This document shows, in pieces, positions 22,545-32,245 of a stretch of DNA of 64,000 nt; position 1 is the first letter of the stretch, and each line of letters starts with the position of its first letter. This DNA comes from Atherinomorus stipes (Eukaryota; Chordata; Actinopteri; Atheriniformes; Atherinidae). The stretch is taken from the NCBI GenBank assembly GCA_023101725.1, contig JALJCO010007894.1, forward strand, positions 310,001 to 374,000, given 5' to 3'. The position numbers were made by a program, and so were the translations under genes. Under the pieces are notes generated by a model. It was not told the origin of the DNA. It saw only the letters and a program-made list of their open reading frames with translations, and did no database searches.

Positions 22545-22763
22545 ATCGATACACTGAAATATCACGATATTTTCACATGCAGATTTCATATTGATATTTA
22601 AAAACATCATATTGATCTATTTTACTAACAAAATCTCGCAAGATTTCATAACAGAACGATGAAACCTCGCAAGATTTCGTTCGTAAAATAGATCGACAGC
22701 ATGTTTTAAAATATTGATATGATATCAGCCTGTGAAAATATCGCAATATCTAAGTGTATCGGT
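22545..22763. mobile_element. Foldback (hairpin) element
   Basis: The left arm 22545-22649 is inverted in the right arm 22659-22763 around a 9-nt loop (AACAGAACG). The inner 35 bp are closest, for example ATCTATTTTACTAAC against the complement ATCTATTTTACGAAC. Outer arms still share CGATACACT and CGATATTTTCACA. Overall identity looks near 80 percent. TTACTAACAAAATCT also occurs at 39648-39662 in an hAT-like element, so the family may share an origin. Confidence 0.75.
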
Positions 22764-24084
22764 ATTCTAAAAATCCGTGTCGATCAATTCTTAGTCTCAA
22801 TTTAGTTTTCATTTTAGAGGTGCCAAAGATTATAGTCTATTTCCTTCTCATTTTTTGGGATTTATCATCATTTATGTTAAAAAAAAGCAGTAAGACAATA
22901 TTTATTTCTAAATTGTTTTGACAATAATAACATAAATATAGCTGAACTTTGCATACCTGTACATTTCCTACTTTTTCTTTTTAGTCATTTATCTAAATCG
23001 CATTATCTTGCAAATGTCTACACTTTGTTCATTTCTTTAAAGTTCTCTTATTTATACTAGGACTTCTTCTAAGCCCCTACAGTATGGGTTTTTTATATTA
23101 TGCTCATTTTGATTATTTTCTAATCCTATATGTAACCAAAAAAATATTGACAAAATCGTGTGAACTTCACCAAGTGGAATAAGTTCATTTTGTACATAAA
23201 ACATTATAGACATCATTCAAATGAAAAAACAGCAATCTTGAAATATCCCAGATCTTATTTAAGGACCATGCACTGTGCTTTGAAAACCATCCCGACATGC
23301 AGAGCGAAACATAATGTGCAACGCGTTATATCCCTGGGTAGTTATCCTGCATTACTATGTAATGATATTCATGAGCTGGGCCCACCATACGGCAGTGTGA
23401 GTGTTGTACGTGTTTCATGCTATAGATCCAGCCCGCGTCTCCTCAGGGCCATTTGGCTGAGGCCTAATGACCGAGGCCGAGCTAATCCCCCGAGCGACGT
23501 GCACGGCGCTCTCCTTTGTAGGGGGAAAGGCTCTGATGAGGGCTTTGAAGGAATGTCACACTGGTGTCTCACTTTATGTTGCCTCTGGCCCACCCTAACC
23601 CCATCCACACGTGCACGCACGCATGCACGGCCTTCCCTGCAGTCGCGTAGCCTGACAGATTCAGACCGGAATATTCTCTGTGTGTATTTGTATCTACGCA
23701 CATTCAAAGATAACCACACACACACATCTCCTCTGTGGGGCCCTCGCAGTAGGGGCTGCAGTAATAGGCCCCCTGCCATCTGGAGACCCTGTCCAGGGGG
23801 CCGCAGACAATAGAGGCCACTCAATATGGCGGAAGACATCATCAGCCTACATGAATACATGTACGTCTGTCTGTGGTTAATTTAACAGGGGACATCACCG
23901 GATCTTCCCCACCTCAACCAATGTTTTCTCACCCCCGGTGTCCACCCCGAGGCTGTCAGGTGCCGCTGCCATCGATGCAAGCACAGGCCAGCACATTCTG
24001 AATAATGCACAGCGCCTTTATTTGATACTTGAGAGATGCATGATGGGAACATAAGCTGCTTTTACAGTATATATAATAAGGATA
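22764..24084. other. Non-coding stretch; candidate conserved non-coding DNA
   Basis: 22860-23160 is AT-rich and featureless. 23400-23560 is a GC-richer block (GGCCATTTGGCTGAGGCC, GGCCGAGCTAATCCCCCGAG) and 23700-23830 a second one. A long plus-strand frame across 23160-23813 and a minus-strand one across 23420-23860 overlap each other, lack known domains, and are probably by-products of higher GC content. Confidence 0.35.
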
Positions 24085-24717
24085 GATGGATATTTGTGTT
24101 TTTTGCTGGTATTGGCATCGGCCGATAGGTTGGATGTGTTGGCTGACACTCCCTGGCATAATTTACAGACAGGCATCTAAACAGGTAGCAGTTTCATATA
24201 TATATTACATATGTAATGTTTTATTTAATATCTGTTAACGAGAGCACTGTTTATTCTTTAAATGTTTATTTGAAGTGCTTTGTTTCTTTCTTTAATCTTA
24301 AAAGAGTTTTCGTAATTAGTTTTCATTGCGTCCTTCATTATATTTATTTTGGGGTCAAATGCAACATCGGCCCCAAATAGTGGCCCAAATATCGGAGGTT
24401 GTATGTGGGAAAATGTTGGTCTATCAGTGGGGTGAGTCTCTCCTTAAAGATGGAAAATAAATAGCTGCCAAGGTAATAAATCCTTATATAATGATTTATT
24501 ACTTTGGCAGTTAATTTTATACACTATAATATATACACATATATATATATATATATATATATGTCATAAGTTTAATATTTCTATGCAACATTTTATTCAA
24601 ATACAGAGCCAAATATAGTTTCGGCCCCAGATATCAGCAGGTTGTTTTAGCCACCAGCTGAGGCTGATGAGAAAATATCGGTATCGGCCCTAAAGAATCC
24701 GTATCGGCTGATCTCTA
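24085..24717 (+). mobile_element. hAT-like element, two partial copies around a hairpin
   Basis: 24085-24430 matches the left half and part of the right half of 4605-5035 (TTTTTTGCTGGTATTGGCAT, TAATTTACAGACAGGCATCT, TTTGGGGTCAAATGC). 24530-24717 repeats the right half (GGCCCCAGATATCAGCAGG, AGCTGAGGCTGATGAGAAAA, CGGCTGATCTCTA). So two right halves stand in tandem, separated by a hairpin at 24462-24513. This could be two insertions or a local duplication. The right terminus is a decayed CATCCCTA-type end. Confidence 0.65.
24462..24513. repeat. 21-bp stem hairpin
   Basis: TAGCTGCCAAGGTAATAAAT at 24462-24481 pairs with ATTTATTACTTTGGCAGTTA at 24494-24513, 19 of 21 positions including the next C:G pair. 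The loop is about 10 nt of CTTATATAAT. It lies between two right halves of an hAT-like element and may be a separate small foldback insertion. Confidence 0.75.
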
Positions 24718-26439
24718 TTTTATGATGACATGAACTCTCTGGTTCCTCTTTTGAAGTTGCTGTTTTTTTAGAATAAGCATGTAACCAGGGCACGTTGTGT
24801 TTACGTCTGCTGCCTGTGTCAGTTTGTTTTTACCTGCTTTTAATAAGGAATCACTCAAGAATGCTGCACTTGCAACACAGAAGCACTAATTAGAGCAAAA
24901 AAAAAAGTCCTTTGCAGCATAAGAGCAAAATTTAACTAGGTGCAGACTCAGTCACTTTTCTGTGGATTTTTATTTAAAGAATATGTCAGAACAGGACATT
25001 TCACAAACCCATTTTCCCATCAGATCTAATGTTCTGTTTCCCAGAGCCCACCTTGCAGTCCTGCCCCCTGTTATCTGCTGAGCTCCGCCGCCGTCCTGCA
25101 AATTCAAAAACCATCACTCCGTCCCAAAAAACAGCAACATCTCTTTGTAATTTCTGAATCAAAGCGAAATCTATTTGCTGATTTTCTTTAAGGTGCAGAA
25201 TACTAATAACCATTTATCCTTTGTCCCCATTCTATACAGCCTATGAAAAATAATTGTCATAACCCAAACCCCCCCTCGCACCCTCCTTCTCCTCCCCCCA
25301 GCCTTTTATGAAAATCAGATCTAGAGAGCGCCTAATTAGGCGTGATTCACGGTAAAGGAAGGGGAAAGGGAGGAATGTGAATAAATTGAGACCAGGAGGA
25401 GGAGAGAAAGGAGCGACAGACTGGTGATTAATGTGAAGGCTGTGATGCACGTCAACGGGAGACAAATGAAAGGATGGGAGAGGTTTTCTTTCAAAGGAAA
25501 AGGAGGACATATAGTCACATTTGAACCCCCACAACACCAGTAAACCCACATATATATAAAACACACACTCTCATTGCAAACTTTAAGCATATATCATTCC
25601 CAAAAGTCTCTTTTCATGTTAAAACCTTACGTCACTTGTTAAATTTATTTCATCTGAATGATCTTTAGGAGCCAGAAATATAGAAAAATAAGGTTTTTTA
25701 AAAAAAAATAACATCTTCTCTCAGAGGATTTGCCTCCTTGTCATTTAGGATAATACTCAGCGGATCAATCTGCTAATTGTTTTCTCTATTTAATAAACTG
25801 ATTGAATGCTTGCTGGCTGGCAGGCAGCTTCACCATGGTTTTCTTAGCCTTGCAGAACAATTGTAAAATAAAATATAAATAAAACAGGTGAATAAATTAA
25901 TTTGACATTGTATTTCTAAAGTTTTTTAATGCAATTCCCTTCTGTTAAATTTAAATAAATGTATAAATAAGAGACGGAATGACAGGGTTATTTTTGGATG
26001 TACGTTTTAAGCACATTATGTTGGGTCACGTTTTGTTTTCCACATCTTTACAGCAGGAAAGGCTGATTAAAATGCCTCGGTGTTACTCTCTGCATCAGAC
26101 GACTTGCTGTCCATCTCTCATCCTGCCAGACAGCACTGCTGGCAAGCAGCTGACAGTCCTGAGTTAAGTCATCCTGCAGCTGATCAGCCGAATGCACAAT
26201 CACTGAAAACGGCCTGATTAGGTGAGTAAGCGCACCAGGTTTAGAGAGAAAATGGGTCTGATGAATCTAAAGTTATCTGGCGACTTAACAAGCAAATTGT
26301 GGGCTGATTGGCTGCGGCTCCTTCGGCAATCAGCTGCTCTCTGGTTTTGGTGGACTAATTGATGGAAGAAGCGCTGGGGTCCTCTCCCCCACCACTGATG
26401 GGAGTCTCACACTCTCACATCATTATAAACGTGGAATTG
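24718..26439. other. Non-coding stretch; candidate conserved non-coding DNA
   Basis: No gene seen. 25010-25350 contains a perfect 14-bp palindrome with a TAATTA core at 25329-25342. 25730-25850 and 26070-26400 have a balanced, motif-rich look (GGCCTGATTAGGTG, GCAATCAGCTGCTC). Short frames over 25241-25590 on the minus strand are not recognised. Enhancer status is inference. Confidence 0.35.
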
Positions 26440-26925
26440 AGATTTTTGTAATGAAACAATGAGATCTTGTGAGATTTTATTCCATTAGCAGCGGCCGAGC
26501 ATGTAGAAAAGTCCCTGTTATCCTGGAAGAACTTCATTTCCCAGCATTCCTTTCAGAGTCATGTGACTCCGGTGCAGCTGCTGCTGCTACAGACTGACTT
26601 GCTTTGAAGCTGCTGATAATATGTCTGGTTTTAAGTTGTTGGTTAAGTTACCAAGTTGTCAGAAACATTTTAATTAGCCACATGTTGGCTAATAGCTGCT
26701 AGTATCTGATATCTGGCAGCCAGATGTCCAAAATGAACTCCTCTGACTGAGTTAAGGATATTTTGGGAGCAGAACATAGTTGTATTTCTCAAAGTATGAG
26801 ATACAACTTGACAGTTGTCTGCATATATCGGTATCGGTTGATATCAGATATTGAAAATTCAGAGTAAGACAATATTGAATATCGGAAAAAAAAAAAAAAA
26901 AAAAAGCCATTATCGAACATCCTTA
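26440..26925 (+). mobile_element. hAT-like element, 3' part (carries empty TTAA site)
   Basis: 26440-26890 matches 39660-40800 piecewise: AACTTCATTTCCCAGCATTC, AGAGTCATGTGACTC, GCAGCTGCTGCTGCTACAGA, TTTTAAGTTGTTGGTTAAGT. It ends with CATTATCGAACATCCTTA, a decayed CATCCCTA terminus. The sequence GACTGAGTTAAGGATATTTT at 26745-26764 is the uninterrupted form of the spot where 39556-40845 carries a 786-bp insertion. An A run lies at 26886-26905. The left end is truncated. Confidence 0.75.
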
Positions 26926-27011
26926 CTTTTTTCGATTTCAACTTATTTCACTGGCAATTGCTTTTTTCCCTTATTTAATGGGAGGGTGTGAATAATTTTG
27001 AGGACGATTGT
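26926..27011 (+). mobile_element. Right end of mariner-type MITE
   Basis: CAACTTATTTCACTGGCA, GGGTGTGAATAATTTTGAGG and ACGATTGTAC match the right 80 bp of 2629-3591 and 53549-54069. The rest of the MITE is not present to the left of the adjacent hAT-like fragment, so a deletion or rearrangement followed the insertions. Confidence 0.7.
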
Positions 27012-28214
27012 ACATCTGCATGTATTTTTGGATGCACTGATTTTAAAAATAGTTTTAATGGGGTAAAAAAATCTACTCTAAAGCTTTAAAAATGCTTTAA
27101 CATAACAAACATAGTTGCCCTAATCTTAATCTGGAATAGGAAAAGAATAATCAAATCAAATCAAAGATACTGTATTACATACATTACATACTTTGATACA
27201 TAAATAACATGCAAAAAGACAAAAAAAGCGATAACTGGACATTGATTTGTGGTCTCCTTGGTGATATTGATGGAAAGATAAATAAATTTTCCCCTGGATT
27301 CTCTGCTACAACACTTCTTCCCCTTCACTACTTTGGGGGGGTCACATTCGCTGCTCGTGTCTGTCCCACATACACACTCTCCTTTCTTCAGCAGCATACT
27401 TGGGCAGAGTGCATTCCTTAAGCGCGAGGCTCTTCTGCCGTCAGCTCCGGGGAGTGATCAGTGTTCCTTTTCTAGGTCACTGGTTATGCGATGCACCGAG
27501 CCACTGGGAGCCCCCTCATATTCTTATTTCCCTCTGCAGGAGAAGCCAGCCACATCTCCAATTAAACCGCCCTCCACTGGCTACACCCATCCGCCGTCGG
27601 ATTTGGAGCAGTCATCTCGCATTCAGATGTCTTCCCTCACACTCCGTACCCACGGTCCCTGAAGATGCCAGGGAGAGACAAGGAAAGATTGTTTCCTGAT
27701 TGCCGGCAAGAGGAAAAAGGGGGGAAGGTTTTTGAAATATTCAGCAGCAAAGCGGCCCTGGTGCAATGAGGAGGTTTTGTTTTGTTTTATATTTGATGCC
27801 GGTAAACTTCAGAGGTACACCGGTCTTCCATTTAAATCACAGAGATGTCACAGTCAATGAGAAATCATCGTTTCTCACCGCATGATTTTTTCAAAGCTAT
27901 TACGACTCGGGAAAGTTGAGGAGCGTTTACATGGCATCTGGTCATATGGGAGAGGTCTAATTTATGCAGCAAGCTACTGTTTAATTTAAGGATCACAGCT
28001 TTCAGACTTTTAAAATCCATACATCAGGTTTACATTGTGTCCAAAAGCATCAAACCCCTCATACAGTTCAGCAGACTGACCTGTCACAGCAATGCATCAA
28101 GACTGAGACTAAACCAGCTGGTAATGTCGCTGAGATGCAGTTTAATGACATCATCAAAACTATGTACTCAAATATGAAATGTACTGTTAAAATAAACAAT
28201 ATGGAAACAATATG
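27012..28214. other. Non-coding stretch with one exon-like segment
   Basis: 27012-27300 is AT-rich. 27400-27780 is a balanced, GC-richer block that includes the exon-like segment listed separately. 27780-28214 is ordinary sequence. No repeat recognised except the start of the TTAA-type repeat at 28215. Confidence 0.4.
27540..27662 (+). other. Possible terminal exon (weak)
   Basis: A pyrimidine-rich tract ending TTTCCCTCTGCAG at 27527-27539 could be a splice acceptor. It is followed by 40 sense codons, starting EKPATSPIKPPSTGYTHPPS, and a TGA at 27660-27662. The residues are proline- and serine-rich and match no domain I recognise. No donor site, partner exon or polyadenylation signal was found nearby, so a conserved non-coding element is at least as likely. 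Confidence 0.15.
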
Positions 28215-28480
28215 TTTAGATTTTCCCCAACTTTCATGTAATGGAGTTCACCGGCAACTGAACCAAAAAAGGTCCAGAAAAGTCCAGAAAAACTTGGATA
28301 TTCCTCCATACTGCTCGTCCAATGTAATCCACGTGTCCTGAGAGGGCAGCGTTCATAATTTACTGGAAATAAAATAATTCAGTATATTTTTATAGCCTAA
28401 ACAGTAGAACATAGCAGTTTCTATTTGCGCGTTCATGCGAGTTCACGACACTACGGAAGCCGTGGCGTTCAGCACCTACT
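28215..28480 (+). mobile_element. TTAA-type repeat (AGGAATAG family), copy 2
   Basis: TTTTCCCCAACTTTCAT, ATGGAGTTCACCGGC and CCATACTGCTCGTCCAAT match 14631-14760. The continuation through GAGTTCACGACACTACGGAA matches 31884-31960 in reverse. The terminal AGGAATAG end is missing. The copy stops just before the third C-poor island. Confidence 0.7.
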
Positions 28481-28524
28481 CTGCTGATAATGTATGGGAT
28501 AAAATCATGCCAGAGAAATTTTGT

Positions 28525-28658
28525 GTGTGAAAAGATTTTTTATTTAAAAAAATGTTTTTGAAGTGTATAAAAAAAGTGGGTTTTATAAAAAAAAAATAAA
28601 AAACATAATAATTTTTGTGGGTTTTAAAAGTTTTGTGTTAGAAATATTTTTTGAAAAA

Positions 28659-28689
<31 letters not shown>

Positions 28690-31600
28690 GTTTAAATAAA
28701 TTTTGTTATAAAAAATCTCCACAAAAAAATTACTTGGGATTGGGGGGGTGTGGGCTGTGGTCTTCTGGACATAAACATAACAGAAAAAAAAAAACAAAAA
28801 TATGATTTGTGTGGAAGGCGAGCCGGCAGGTATTGGGCTCGGTACACTGAAAGAGAAGAGGAGGGGTGGGTGGGTGGGGTGTGGGTGGGGGGGTGGGGGA
28901 GGCTGGGGGGGGGGGGGGGGGGGGGGGGAAGATCGGGGGGGGCGTCGATGTGGGTCGGCGAGGTGTTAGAGGCGGGTTGGGGGGGGGGGGGGGGGGGGGA
29001 AGGGTTGGTGGGTTGTGTGGTGTTGTTGGGGGTAGTGGTGTGTGTTTTGTTTGTTTGGGTTGGGTGGGGGGGTGCTTACGAGGTTGGATATTGGAATGGT
29101 TTGTGTGTTTTTCTGTATGATTGATGTGGGGTGGGGGGGGGGTGGTGGGTGGGGGAGGGGGTATGGGCATGGTGCTGTGCGTGGGCGGGGAATTAGTATT
29201 TTTTTTTTTTATTGGGGGGAGGGGCTGGTGGTGTTCTTGTGGATTTTGTGGGTTTGGTTGGTATAGTTGTTTTAATAATTTTTTTTTTCGTTTTGTGTTT
29301 TAAAGATTTGTGGTTTAATTTTTTTAAACTTGGAGGGGTTTATTATTGTGTCTTTTCAATAAAAATAATAACAAAAAAACCTAATATCCATCTCGGCGAT
29401 GCGGGGTATTTAGTTGTGTTATTTTTTTTTTATTTGTTTTTAATAATTTTTATTTTTATATAAAGTTTAATTGTTTTTCTTTTTGAGGGGGATTAAAAAA
29501 TTAAATAACAAACAATTTCGAGGGAACGGAGAAGAAAGAAAAAAATTTGGCAAAAAGCAAAAAAGGGGGGGGGTGGGGCGGGGGGGGCGTCCTCGGGTGG
29601 GGTCCGGCGGCCGGGGGGCGCCCGGGGGCTCTTGTGGGGGGCCGCTCCGTTCCGCGTGCTTGCCTCTGCCCCTGGGGGGCTGGGGGGGGGAGGGGACGCG
29701 CCCGGTTCTGGCTCGGGGCTCTGGTCTTTTTATTAGTAAATTTAATTATTGAAAATATAAAATAAATAAAAAAACCCCCTCGCCTCCGACGAGGTCACCG
29801 AGTCAGGGGATCGCGGGGCGGAGCCTGGAGAGGGGGAATTGTATCAATAAAAAACGATTTTTCATTTTTTATGTGTTTGTGTGGGGTTTCGGGGGGTGGG
29901 CGCGGTGGGGGGGGGGGGGTGGGGGTGGGGTTTGTGGTGGTGAGGGGCTGGGTTCAGTGTGGTGTGTGTTGTTAGTGCTTGTCGCCTTTGGGGGTGGGGG
30001 GGGTTTGTGTGGTGTTGTGTTGTTTGTGTGTGTTGGTTTGTGGGTGGGGGGGGGGGGTGAGTTATGTTTACTCATTAAATCTGGGTGGGATTTTCGGGTC
30101 GGATCGTGCGGGAGGGGCGGCGTCTGTCATGTCTTGAAGTTTTGGGCGGGAAGGGGGGGGGGGGGGCAGGAGGGGAGGCAGGAGTGGTGTGGGGGTGTGC
30201 GGGGGGGGGGGGGGGGGGGGGGTGGGGGGGGGGGGGGGGGGGCGGTTCGGGTCGGGGGGGGGGGGGGGGGCGGGGGGGGGGAGATGGGTTCGATCGGGGG
30301 TGGGGGATTATTTATCTCTCATCACACATTTTCTTAAGATTTGGGGTCGGGGGAGGGCGTGGGGAGGTATGCTTTGGGGTGGGGGTGGGGGGGGGGGAAA
30401 GGTGGGGAGGGGGAGCTATAAGATAAGTGATCAGAACATCAGAATTAAGGGAAAGTGCGAAGCGAGATCTTTAATTTGGGATGGAGGATATTATTTGGTG
30501 GGTGGGGGTGGGTGGGTGAGGGGTTGGGGGTTTGGTGTGGTGGTGGGGGGGGGTGTGGGCGTTGGTGTTGTGGGGGGGGGGGGGGGGGGGGGGGGGTGGG
30601 AGAATTCTTTGTTTGTCGGGCGGGGGGGGGGTTGGTGATGGGGGGGGGGATAGGGGCAGGGCGGCGGGTGTGGGGCGGGGGTAAGTGGCGTGGAATCGAT
30701 GCCTTAGTGGTGGTGGGTGAGGGGGGGGGGGGTGGGGGAGGATCTATTGAGGAGGGAGAATGGGGGGTAAATAATTATATAGGAGGATGAAATATGTGAA
30801 TGTGTGTTTATTGTGGTTTGGTTGGGGGGGGGGGGGCTGGGGGGGGGGGGGTTTGGTTTTGGGTTTTTTGGTGTTGGTGGCTTGGCCTAGGGGCTCGGGA
30901 AGAAAGGTGGGTGGGGGGGGGGGTGGAATGAACCGGGAATGAAAGAGAAAGGGGGTCTGGAGAGAGAAAAATTCAATTCATTTTCATATACCATACACCG
31001 CGCATGATATTTGTCTAGCTTTGCGGTGCGTTGTCGTGTTCCCTTCGTGGGGAGCGCGGGGAGGGGGGCAGGGCAGGCAGGCATCACGCTAAGAATGTTG
31101 TGTGTGGTTTTTTTTTTTTTTTTGGGGCGCGCAAGGGGCGGATGAGAGATCGGGGTCGGCGCGCGGGGGAACCGCAGGGGCGGTCGTTGAGCTCAAGCGC
31201 GCGCAGGAAATCAAATTGAAAGGGGGAAGATAATCACCAGGAGGGGCCAGGAGCTGGCGGCGGGGCGGGCTCCCGGGGCGGTTGGGGGGGGGGGGGGTGA
31301 CGGGAACCGAGAGCGCGGGGGCGAAGGGGCTCGGACGGGGGGCGGCCGGGGGTGAGGAGCGCCCAAAATAACCGAAATAAATATCATCCCCAATATTCAA
31401 AGTGGGGGTGGGGGGGGGGGATGGGGGGGGGGGGGAGGAGGGGATGGTGAAGTGGGGAGTGTGGGGGTTGTGGTTGTGTGTGGTGTGGGGGGGGGGAAGA
31501 GCGAGTGTGGGGGGAAAGAATTTGAGAGGGAAAAACTTACAGAAACAATTAAATCAGAAACAAAAACAAAAATAAAACAGTGCAAATATTGAAGAAATAG

Positions 31601-31690
31601 GAATTCGAAACGCATCTAAAGTTCCAAGGGATCTTAGTGTATGGGGTCATATTTTTTTAAAATTACAAAGTGTTCTTTACTTTAAAAACA
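28525..31690. repeat. G-rich, C-depleted low-complexity island 3
   Basis: About 3.2 kb dominated by G runs of 10 to over 30 bases, with T runs and A runs and very little C outside small GC-rich pockets (29580-29720, 29775-29850, 31020-31370). Predicted proteins in all frames are glycine/tryptophan- or proline-rich artefacts. No rRNA or known gene could be recognised in the GC pockets. Potential G-quadruplex tracts are everywhere. It is bracketed by inverted copies of one repeat (28215-28480 and 31884-32236). Likely a low-quality consensus or collapsed structure, though real DNA cannot be excluded. Confidence 0.8.
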
Positions 31691-31883
31691 TTCTTTACTG
31701 AAAAAACTTGCAAGACATGATGAATGATAATGCAAGCGTAGAAGAAGAAATGTGCTGTTTACATTGTAATAAGAAGGAACGAACTGCGGACAAACTGGGA
31801 CAAATACAAGAGGGGTTGGCTATTGATTTAAAACAAAGAAAGAAAAAAAGAGAACGTGCAATCTCGTCTACAACGTCTTCCGT
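31691..31883. other. Short stretch between the G-rich island and a repeat
   Basis: Normal composition returns. A 61-codon plus-strand frame (31708-31893) is lysine- and glutamate-rich and contains CCLHC; I do not recognise it. It could be a decayed internal frame of the adjoining TTAA-type repeat. Confidence 0.3.
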
Positions 31884-32236
31884 AGTGTCATGAACTCGCA
31901 AGGGTGCGCTTCAGGGCAGCAAGATGTAGTACTGTTAAAGCTATAAAAATATACAAAATTATGTCGTTTCCAATAAATTATGGACGCTACCCACTCAGGA
32001 CACTTGGATTACATTGGACGAGCAGTATGGAGAATTATTGACAAGTTTTTGTGGACTTTTATGGACCTTTTTGGTTCAGTCGCTGGTGAACTCCATTATG
32101 TGGAAGTTGGGGGGAAAACGAAAACCTGTCCGATCTCTGGCTGCATTTGAGAAATTAGAAAAGTGCTCCACAGTCTTGTTCAGCATGAGGGTGAGTAGAA
32201 AATGAATGTACATCATTCTGTGGGTGTACTATTCCT
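31884..32236 (-). mobile_element. TTAA-type repeat (AGGAATAG family), copy 3, reverse
   Basis: Reading the minus strand gives AGGAATAGTACACCCACAGA at the outer end (32236 inward), then the same body as 14498-14760 and 28215-28480. It is in inverted orientation to copy 2, with the 3.2-kb C-poor island between them. The outer TTAA is lost; the next base block is a LINE remnant. Confidence 0.7.
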
Positions 32237-32245
32237 GGGCTCAAA

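Noticed and set aside
23160..23860. Opposed frames of 217 and 146 codons
   Set aside because: They overlap on opposite strands, have no recognised domain, and lie in GC-richer non-coding DNA.
29580..29850. GC-rich pockets that look like rRNA spacer
   Set aside because: No conserved rRNA core sequence was recognisable, so I do not call rRNA.
28730..31615. Glycine/tryptophan- and proline-rich open frames
   Set aside because: They result from G runs and lack of C in the island and show no domain or start context.
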